Assembly: GCA_038380435.1 (NCBI GenBank) | Contig: JAWZYU010000034.1 | Span: 5,190,704-5,254,703, forward strand | From: Ryuthela nishihirai | Lineage: Eukaryota; Arthropoda; Arachnida; Araneae; Heptathelidae | Length of the DNA: 64,000 nt | Direction: 5' to 3' | In this document: one piece after another, positions 55,845 through 64,000 of the stretch | Numbering within the stretch: position 1 is the stretch's first letter | Layout: each line of letters opens with the position of its first letter | The notes under the pieces: generated by a model | The model's database searches: none | What the model was told of the DNA's origin: nothing | What the model saw: the letters and a program-made list of their open reading frames with translations, nothing else | Position numbers and translations under genes: made by a program

Positions 55845-56266
55845 CAGGGTGATTCAAAACTTATCGTTCAAATTTCGTGGGGAGGTAGGGAATACGTCAG
55901 GAAACCGATTTCACATAGGAAAGTATGTCCGCAAATGTACGCATGCGTATGTAGAGGGCGCTGTGTGTACCCAACCAGTGTACAGCTCGCCCGACCACTC
56001 CCGCTGTCATCAGTGTACGAGCTGACTTACTAGTGATAAGATGAATCGTTTTACGCATCAAGAGCTAGCGGATATGCATCTCGCATATGGGGATACACTG
56101 ATGACAGCGGGAGTGGTCGGGTGAGCTGTACACTGGTTGGGTACACACAGCGCCCTCTACATACGCATGCGTACATTTGCGGACATACTTTCCTATGTGA
56201 AATCGGTTTCCTGACGAATTCCCTACCTCCCCACGAAATTTTAACGATAAGTTTTGAATCACCCTG
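55845..56266 (+). mobile_element. Fold-back MITE of the mariner/IS630-like family, keeping the transposase start
   Basis: Arms of about 170 bp (55845-56016 and 56093-56266, beginning CAGGGTGATTCAAAACTTAT) are inverted copies with few mismatches, flanked by TATA on both sides (TA target). The right arm begins at about GGATACACTGATGACAGCGG. Between them an ATG at 56041 opens MNRFTHQELADMHLAYG, which reads like the N-terminus of the WPPRSPDL-type transposase family, before running into the inverted arm. So this is a deletion derivative in which the 5' end of an autonomous copy is followed by an inverted repeat of its own leader. Confidence 0.85.
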
Positions 56267-56739
56267 TATAATCAAAGAATAACAAAAATTTTAAATATAT
56301 AAAAACCAAATGAAAATGTTAAGAAAAATTGTATATTTTAAAATTTCGATATAAAAATCGTTTATCTCTATGAATTATACATTGAATCTAGTAACATAGG
56401 TTGTATGTCTGTAGTAAACAAAATGAAGTAATAAATTCTTTAAAAAACATAATTCAAAAATACGTCTGTGGTCGACCATATAATTTCATGCCCCACATAT
56501 CCCACCCTACTTCCAGATTTCTTGTTTAAAACCATAAATGCTAGATGTATATATATATATATAAAAGAGTCATTGCAATTATATTGTAATATAGTAAGAT
56601 TACAATTAATTGGTAATGGCGAAAGATAGTGGTGGTTTCTGGATTTATAATTGTGCAAGTAGATACAGAAATATCTAGAAAAATTGAAAATATTTCTGTA
56701 ACATTAATAACTACAACCTGCTGTTAACATATGAATAAA
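56267..56739. other. Nothing recognised
   Basis: AT-rich with a short (TA)n run near 56549. Confidence 0.3.
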
Positions 56740-56740
56740 T

Positions 56741-56940
56741 AAATAAATACCCCCTCAAGCAGCTGCTTGCCACAGAGGTCTGACAGGAGCCTGTCAGTTT
56801 ATATGCCATAGTAGAAGGTCTGAGAGGATGGCAGGACCTCAGCAGAAAAACGACACACACATCCATGCCTAATCCGGGGCTCGAACCCAGGTCCCTTAGA
56901 TCAGTAGCCAAGCATGCTAACCACTCGGCCACGGGACGGC
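56741..56940 (-). mobile_element. SINE family A, near-consensus copy
   Basis: CCCCTCAAGCAGCTGCTTGC, GTCTGACAGGAGCCTGTCAG, head complement GGGGCTCGAACCCAGGTCCC and CCACTCGGCCACGGGACGGC. AT-rich tail (AATAAATAAATA). One of the youngest copies. Confidence 0.93.
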
Positions 56941-59900
56941 TAGATACATATATTTACTGGAAAAAATTTATTGAATTTTCACAAAATTCATTTACACAAA
57001 ACTATTTCATGATTTATTGACTTCAAAGTCAACAGGTAGTTCTGGATTTACTATTTATTGATTAATTAATTGCACTGTTTTATTTGGAGAATTTTTCTGT
57101 TGTTTCCTTCTCTGAAAACAAAGTGCAGAAAATGATGCAAATTAGTTTGAAATTATGATTTATAATATTTAGTTGTAACTTTTGAAATTTTAACTGCTGG
57201 AAATCACTTGTAACCTAGTTTGTATTACATCATTATTAAAAACCTTAATTTGCAGTATTACTATTCATATTCACTGTTCTGATTGTAGCAATATGTGTGT
57301 TGTTTTGATACGAAGCCCCAAGATCTCAGGACTTCATCTACACCACATAATTAACCTTTAAGTATTGATTAGACATTTTTAAAACTTTATATTGAGTTTG
57401 TTTAAAATTTTCAAATATTTCAGATAATGGATAAAGGTACAATCACATCTATCCAAGATATTTTTTGATAGATGAAGAACTTAACATCTACAGACAAAGT
57501 GTGTCAACAAAATTTTTTTTTGTGATAAAGTCAAAAATTTATGAAACTAAGCACACAGAAACATTAGTAAAATTGTTATCTATAATGCTTCTCGTCTCTC
57601 TTTATTTAATGGAAAGCTGAAATAAAAGTTAATTTCTATGTATTGGCCATAAGCTGACAGTGCATTTTAGTTTACAGTGCAAAAAATAAAGCATCTTTTC
57701 AAGAAATTTATTTGAAAAAAAAACAGTACCTAACAGCAAACCATATAATTAAGTTTGAAATAAATATCTAAAATTTATAACACACCTCTAAACTCGTAAA
57801 AGGAAAAAAAAATCTCTGGCGTGATGACACTCCCGATTTTTAGAGGTAGCTACACCCCTGAATTTGTGCTTATTTATAAATATATTGCTTTGCAAATATT
57901 AGAAGTACATCTTGACATTTATCACTGAATACAATCCTAAGAAAATAAAAAAAAACTTGAAGAATCGAGATTTGTAACTCGAAATAAAACTGATTTCATA
58001 GCGGCGTAATTAAAACGCAAAGATATTTGTATTATTATATAATTAATTAAACTTTTATAAAAATGTCACACTGACCGATGAAAGGTAATTCCTGATATCT
58101 TTTTTGAAGGGCGAATCGTGCAGCCAAAAGTTGAATAGGCTTCCATAACGCAAATAATCAAATTTTTATAGCGCAAGACTCGTTCCTCTTCTATACTACT
58201 GATCAATGTTTTGAATAGAACAACATGGCTGCCGCACAGTCGCCGTATCATCACCTTTAAGGGCTTAAGGCCCCTCCTCTTTTCTTCCTACCTCCATGAG
58301 ATGAAGGATTGTTAAACGCTGTTACCATCCCGTGCTGAATGCCACAGCATTTTATTACCGTTAAGTACTGGAACATAGGTCATGGAGTTGACAGGAACCA
58401 AAAACAGCTTTACTGTACCCATAATGCATATTAGACTTGAATGTGCTTAAACGTAAAAACAAAACCTCAGTAATTTATTTATATATGAGTAGAATCTAAA
58501 ATTCTAAATATTACTCTTAAAAATTCTCATCTTAACTGGAGCAAAGGAAAGTTGCTATACTTAGAAAAATACTTTTTAAACTATTCATTGCAATCGTGAG
58601 ACTAGCGGTTTTTATCGCTTCAAGATGCGCATGCAAAGCACACCTTACTACGTTAAAAGTACAACGGACGCGATCATGCCTTGCCACTTTATATTTTAGC
58701 CATGGCGAGCTGAATTTCTTACGGCAACACAGTATTCAGCAAGTTGTACTTGAAATTGTATTAAATGTCACGTGAGGTTAAATACGAGCAAATATAAACT
58801 ATATAATTCTCTCCTTTTCATAACGTTAAACATAGCAACTCTAAAATTTAAAACTATTATTAATAAATTTACGATCAATTATGCTAAATGAATCAAACAA
58901 ATTGAAGGTTTATTCACTTTATACTTACCAAATTAAAATGGATGTACAAATGGGATTTGTGAAGATGCCACCCCAATTAAACAATTTTTTATTATGTAAG
59001 CTAATTCTTAATATTTAAATTTCTGGAGGAAACTAACGAAACATTTTAGCTGCTTAAGTCTCATGTTTTTTCATGTCCATAATGTTTCGCGATATCACTT
59101 TTTATGTAGAACTACTTTTTTCCTATCTAGAACTACTTGCAGTGGAGTAATTTGGCGTAAAACGGTACTATACCAATATCTTTTCACTGCGCATGTACGA
59201 AGTTATGATGCGATTAGTCCCCCTTTCGGTAGGGGACCATTATTTGGACCACTTTTTAATGACTAGGCTATTGACGATTGCCACACTATTATTTATAGGC
59301 ACTATAATATTGGTAACGACTTTTCCATATAGTTTCTCATCTTTCGATTGAAATATAATGTTTTACGGGAGGGGGGTAAAATGCACATTGCTATATATAA
59401 TCCACCCGCTCCGTATTTATTTTAGTCATCATTTTTTTCATACATTACGTTGTTACTTCTTTAAAATAATTGAGTCCAGTATCATACAGGGGAACAGAGG
59501 TATCATTCCACACCAAAAAGGAGTAACCAAAGGCAGGTATAGTGTTTCAACAAATACAAAAACATTTTTTTACAGTGCTAATACCAGTTCATATTACATG
59601 CTCTGAATAACTTACATAATGCTGTAGGAAATGCCCAGCTGCTCTCCTGCCTACATTACAACTGTGCTACTCTCTCTCCAAACTACTAAAGCGCTGACAT
59701 CGCTGTCCAAGACTATAGTGCTCGCTCTTCAAGACAAGACTATCGAGTTTGCTGTCCAGGATTGAAGTGCCCTTTGCTCTCTTGAACAGACAAAGGGCCA
59801 TTTTCCAAAGAGTTTGAATGGCCCCACAATTCTGTCAAAGGAACGAAAATAGACAGTTCTCGATGCGATGTTTTTGTCTCGAAACAACGTGACTGTCCGT

Positions 59901-61138
59901 TTGTGGGAACCGTTGAGGAGTGGCTCAGGGAGATTCTCCCAGGCATCAAGTGATGCAGTGTCAGAATCTTAGATTTAGCGCCAGGTGCCACTCTGACCGA
60001 AGTTTTGTATGGATGAGAGGGCACCTCTTTTGTACACGCATCTCAGATTATAACTGGCAGGAAGGCAGGTAAATGGTTTTGCCCTGCTCTGCAGCACCTC
60101 AAACGGAATAGTCTGCAGGACACTCTTTCACATGGCGCCAGAATGTCAGACAATGAAGCTGAAGGCAATGTCGAAACAGTTCTAGGTAAATATGAAAATT
60201 CACATAAAACAATAACTGCAATGAGATAATGATTAGCGGTCTTACTCAGTGAAATCATAGTTTTAGACATTATTTTTTCATCTAATTTTACATTTATATG
60301 TTCGATACGTGAGTGGCATAAATGATTACTTAGTACTTCTTCTCTACTTATGTCACAAATTAAGAGATCATATATCCATCTCAGCTAAAAGATTTATATA
60401 TATTTGGCACCATGCTTTTTAACATTCACTACACAGATTAAAATCTCCTACTAATATTTGATTATGTGGTTTAACAGAATTTTCTAAAAAAATCATGGAA
60501 ATTAATTAGATAATGATATATATTTGTGCTTGGTGACCTGTGTAGTGCTAATATAGTATAAATTGTTCTTTCATGACTCTCAGTTACGCGTTTCTGCAGG
60601 CAAAATATCAACATTCATTTTCTCAACAAATATTGTGTTCCTGTAGAAAACGCTATTCCCTTTTCCCTTTCTTAAAACTATCATCAGAAATTTGTAAAAG
60701 TATTTTAATTTATAGAATTTCTTTTCCGCATTAGTAATATCAATTTCAGTTAAAATTATTATGGTCAGGTATTGTATGAATTCTACAACATGAATATCTA
60801 AGACATCCCAGTGTTTTCTTAAGCTCCGTATGTTAACATGTATTAAACCCAGATGGTTGCTGTTTTTAAATTTTTTTGTTTGTAATGAAAACCATTTTTA
60901 TGCTTCAGTGATATTGTTTACATATATGTTTCCTTTAGAATCTACATCTAAGTAAATCAGTTTACTAATCGTAACAAATCAAAAGAAATTATAACATATC
61001 TTGATGCCCCCTCATTCACTTTTACTTTATCTTAACCAGTTTTGCTTAATTTACGTTATATTTATCATTTTTGGGATTTTAATTTCATTTTTGGCATCAC
61101 AACGCTGGTTTCCGAGCATCAATCTTTCAGAGAGCATA
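56941..61138. other. 4.2 kb without a recognised element or gene
   Basis: Mostly AT-rich. Two less AT-rich patches: about 58180-58730 (ATGGCTGCCGCACAGTCGCC at 58224, short ORFs only) and about 59600-60180 (CTCTCTCCAAACTACT, GGCTCAGGGAGATTCTCCCA). An ATG at 60146 opens MSDNEAEGNVETVL before a GTAAAT that could be a donor, but no second exon was found. These could be promoter or retroelement-leader sequences; nothing is decisive. Confidence 0.35.
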
Positions 61139-61160
61139 GGAGTTGCGCATGCGCAACTCC
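61139..61160. promoter_or_regulatory. Perfect 22-bp palindrome with NRF-1-type core
   Basis: A perfect palindrome centred on TGCGCATGCGCA, which equals the NRF-1 (ewg) consensus YGCGCAYGCGCR. CpG-containing in an AT-rich setting and about 65 bp outside the right arm of the large inverted repeat. Could be a promoter element or a chance palindrome. Confidence 0.4.
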
Positions 61161-61364
61161 GAACTTTCGATTGTCACCCACAAAAACGCTCGTGTACAAG
61201 GAATGTGAAAGTGTTAAAGTAGCCAGTGTTAAAATAAATTAAAATTTTCTGTCGTTGAACAATAAAAATTTTTAAGTTTATTATTCAAACTATTTTCATG
61301 TTAAAAGTTTTTAGGAAAAAACTCAGAAGCTTTTCGGAGCAATGACAGTGCTCCTTCAGGTTTT

Positions 61365-61407
61365 GTGACTGAAGTAGTCTTCCCTATGTGGTGACTACTT
61401 CAGTCAC
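61365..61407. repeat. 15-bp hairpin present only in the right arm
   Basis: GTGACTGAAGTAGTC and its exact complement are separated by 13 bases. The corresponding place in the left arm (near 53082-53090) lacks the whole segment. Confidence 0.8.
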
Positions 61408-62282
61408 ATAAGGTATTGTCATAGTGTCCATCTTAACTGATGAAGTCTCTCTGACTCACAAAGTGTCCATCTTCATTCTCCTTTTCACATAGTGTCACTT
61501 CACTTAAGAAGGAACACTGTCCTTGCTCTGAAAAGCTTCTGAGTTTTATCCTAAAACCTTTTAACATGCAATTAGTTTGAAGCAAAAACTTAAAAAAATT
61601 ATTGTTCAATGACAAAAATTTTTAATTTATTTAATTTCTGAGCAAGAAGGTCTTTTTAATTGTGTATTTAAAGAGTGTTATTTAGTCCTCCAAATATCAT
61701 TTGGCCACTGCAGATTAATTTTAATGAGGTTAGTTTCAAACTACCCACATCCTTTATGCAAATCTACAGTTATGTATGTGGGCAACATAACTAAACAAAT
61801 GACCAATCTCTTGTACACTGCTGCTCTAAGGGATTTCTGACTAACATCATCTTTGTTTAGTTCAACCCACCCAATGTCCAAGATATTGTGTTGTAAGTAT
61901 ATAGAATCAAGAGAATCAAGTTTTAGTTTACCTTGATTAAAGAGGGTTCAGGTTTCACTAACATAGCAAATTATTAGAAAGGACCAAACTATTATGTAAC
62001 CTAATTTTAGTCTTTAATCCTGTAATTAAACTACAGTTGTAATAATAAAAAATGATTTTTCAACTTAGTAAAACTTGAATCAATAACCTCTTAGTTACAT
62101 ACCATGTGCTCTAGCAATTGAGATATTGGCACCCAAATTAATAAATCAGAAAAATCAAAATTAAAGCTATCATATTTGTTTTTTGATAAATTTCTTATTT
62201 GAAAGAGAGTATGAGGACTGTTTGATTGCTGAGAATCTTCATTTAAGGTATGATGCGTAATTTAATATATGAAAAGTAATAA

Positions 62283-62379
62283 TCTCAGATCTTCTACTGT
62301 GGCATATAAACTGACAGGCTCCTGTCAGACCTCTGTGGCAAGCAGCTGCTTGAGGGGGTATTTATTTATTTTATAATAA
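62283..62379 (+). mobile_element. SINE family A, 5'-truncated, filled site in the right arm
   Basis: AACTGACAGGCTCCTGTCAG, GGCAAGCAGCTGCTTGAGGG and an AT tail. TAATAA before (62277-62282) and at the end (62374-62379) is the target duplication. The matching place in the left arm is empty, so the insertion came after the arms separated. Confidence 0.9.
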
Positions 62380-63121
62380 AGTATACAAATTCAAAAAATC
62401 AGAACCCACTTCATATAAATGTATTTACTGTTTATGAAAGTATTTTCTTTGATTTAAATTTAATGAGATACTTTATTTGAGAAATGAATTTTTTTTCCTC
62501 AATTGACCTTTATGTGTAAAAAATCTTCCAGTATATATTTTGTTTAATAATAAAAATTTGTGTTCATTAGTAAAGTATATATGATATTTCAGTATTAATT
62601 GTAGCATAAAGTAGGTATTGGTATTAAAGATATTTCCATTTCAATCTGGAATTGTAGAATGTAGTCCTTTCAAAACCCACAGAGAAAATGGTCTGATTAT
62701 TTATATTCAGAATAAGATTTATATTTAAATTGACTGTACTTCTATTTTAAAGAAGTTTTTGTTTTTTTTTATTTAAAACAGTTTATGAATAAGGCTTTGA
62801 AGTTTACAAATTTTTGGAGATTTAATAACAATTTCAGTAAAAATAGGCTTATGCATTTAAAATGAAAATTGAGTACACTCATAATTGTCTTAATAGTGGG
62901 TGTGATAACATATTTTGGGAGTTGAATCTTTACTATTGTGAAAAATCACCAGAAAGCATTTTAATGTAGGTGTGTTATGCATGATTTCTCCACCAAAGTT
63001 TAAAGTATTTTTAAAATCTACGATTTTGGCTCCTACACTATTGGCTTTATTTAGTTTTGTTAGGCAATTTTTATTTTATTTTTGTGGAATCAGATAACCG
63101 TAAAGTAATGGTTATACCAGT

Positions 63122-63616
63122 TTTCAGCGATTAGGCTTAATGCCTCGCAGGTCGCCTAGATTCGTTGAAAAATGAAAAAAAAAAAGAAGCAAAGGGAAGC
63201 TTCTACGTCGTAAAATGTGTTAGAAAGTGGTCTTCCATGATGGAGGGTGAAATGTGTAATGCTTTTTGTGGGACATGCTGTGAGTTTGTGTCAATCATGT
63301 AGATTTTAGCGCTTGCATTGTGCTACAGAATGTAGCGTAACTACCTGGGAAATGGGATGGACTAGTTAGTTTCAGCGATTAGGCTTAATGCCTCGCAGGT
63401 CGCCTAGATTCGTTGAAAAATGAAAAAAAAAAGAAGCAAAGGGAAGCTTCTACGTCGTAAAATGTGTTAGAAAGTGGTCTTCCATGATGGAGGGTGAAAT
63501 GTGTAATGCTTTTTGTGGGACATGCTGTGAGTTTGTGTCAATCATGTAGATTTTAGCGCTTGCATTGTGCTACAGAATGTAGCGTAACTACCTGGGAAAT
63601 GGGATGGACTAGTTAA
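63122..63616. repeat. Tandem duplication, two 247-248 bp units
   Basis: Units start with TTTCAGCGATTAGGCTTAAT at 63122 and 63370 and end with GGGATGGACTAGTTA. By eye they differ only in the length of one A run. The second copy ends at 63615. No ORF or tRNA-like element inside. Either a very recent duplication or an assembly duplication. Confidence 0.92.
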
Positions 63617-63634
63617 AGGTATGGGATTGAAATA

Positions 63635-63959
63635 CAGTGGACCTTCGTTATACCGCTGCTCGCTATACCGCGCACTCGGTTATAGCGCGGTATATCGGGG
63701 GTCCACTTGTTATACAGGTATGTACTTATTAAGATGTATAACTATGTTATGTGAATTTTAATAAAACACTTAATAAATAAATTGTTTTTTTTATTAAAAT
63801 ACATAATATATATAGTTGATGGGATGTTTCAGTATATAGCTCAAATCGTTCTGAGTAAATTTATTGTGTCGCCACCGCGCCGCTCGGTATAACGCGGTTC
63901 ACCTTATAACGCGGGTGTTGTTTCCCGCCCGACATGCGCGTTATACCGGGGGTCCACTG
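63635..63959. mobile_element. pogo/Tigger-type MITE
   Basis: The ends CAGTGGACCTTCGTTATACC and the complement of CAGTGGACCCCCGGTATAAC match in their first nine bases and in the following ATA/GCG pattern, flanked by TA (63633-63634 and 63960-63961). The interior is rich in CGCGG/TATACCGC palindromes at both ends and AT-rich in the middle, with no ORF. 325 bp. Confidence 0.8.
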
Positions 63960-64000
63960 TAGTTATAAATTTTTAATGGTGTGGGGGAAGAGGTGTCTGG

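Larger units (their letters stand above)
61224..63095 (-). repeat. Large inverted repeat, right arm
   Basis: Reverse complement of 51496-53221. It is longer by two insertions relative to the left arm: a segment of about 53 bp with a 15-bp hairpin (61359-61411) and a SINE A piece (62283-62379). It contains the mirrored fold-back element (about 61230-61620), RTE fragment (about 61680-62010) and tRNA-like sequence (62060-62135). Confidence 0.9.

Noticed and set aside
58224..58259. Start of a gene at ATGGCTGCCGCACAG
   Set aside because: The frame ends after 11 residues and no donor site fits clearly.
60146..60187. First exon starting MSDNEAEGNVETVL
   Set aside because: The donor-like GTAAAT is plausible, but no partner exon or promoter evidence was found and the peptide is not recognised.
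63122..63616. CRISPR-like or satellite array
   Set aside because: Only two units of 248 bp without spacers; a simple tandem duplication.

Overview
Eukaryotic, AT-rich nuclear DNA (not bacterial). It holds one clear host gene in a dense field of transposon relics and tRNA-derived SINEs. Long introns (6-11 kb), GT-AG splicing, two abundant tRNA-headed SINE families and relics of Tc1, mariner/IS630-like, piggyBac, P-element, hAT-like, pogo/Tigger-like, RTE, CR1-like and RNase H-bearing LINE elements suggest an arthropod. A chelicerate such as a spider or horseshoe crab is my guess; the sequence does not prove it.

The host gene is TMED10 (p24 delta, cargo receptor of the early secretory pathway), on the + strand. 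Four coding exons lie at 6207-6327, 13071-13141, 19148-19274 and 30261-30382. Reading phase is continuous across all junctions, and they give 146 residues up to the stop codon, including the end of the GOLD domain, the coiled coil, the membrane segment and the FF/KK cytoplasmic tail. The first coding exon (signal peptide and start of GOLD) was not found, so it is probably upstream of the window. The introns carry Tc1 elements, a piggyBac-like element with TTAA ends (13213-15445), a mariner/IS630-like relic, one copy of an unidentified repeated gene, and SINEs.

Region by region. 1-4.7 kb: a Tc1 relic split by a 5'-truncated LINE with a 12-bp target duplication, one SINE, a tRNA-headed repeat in inverted and tandem arrangement, and a mariner/IS630-like relic. 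5-31.7 kb: the TMED10 locus. 32-36.9 kb: mostly unique AT-rich DNA with one possible signal-peptide exon. 36.9-39.2 kb: an RTE retrotransposon flanked by tRNA-headed inverted repeats. 42-43.8 kb: a second, fuller copy of the unidentified repeated gene. 44-50.5 kb: SINEs, a hAT-like MITE, Tc1 and P-element fragments, and a CR1-like ORF1. 51.5-63.1 kb: a large inverted repeat (arms about 1.7 and 1.9 kb, roughly 8 kb apart) that encloses another P-element fragment, a hAT-like element and a fold-back MITE. 63.1-64 kb: a nearly perfect 248-bp tandem duplication and a pogo/Tigger-type MITE.

Apart from TMED10 I see no convincing intact gene. The best leads for something undescribed are tRNA-like modules recurring as inverted pairs, a nested fold-back family inside the large inverted repeat, and the two copies of an unidentified protein family marked by RPVPHG...LPIP.PP and VSDEHGERFHQ. 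All identities come from reading motifs by eye; nothing was searched.
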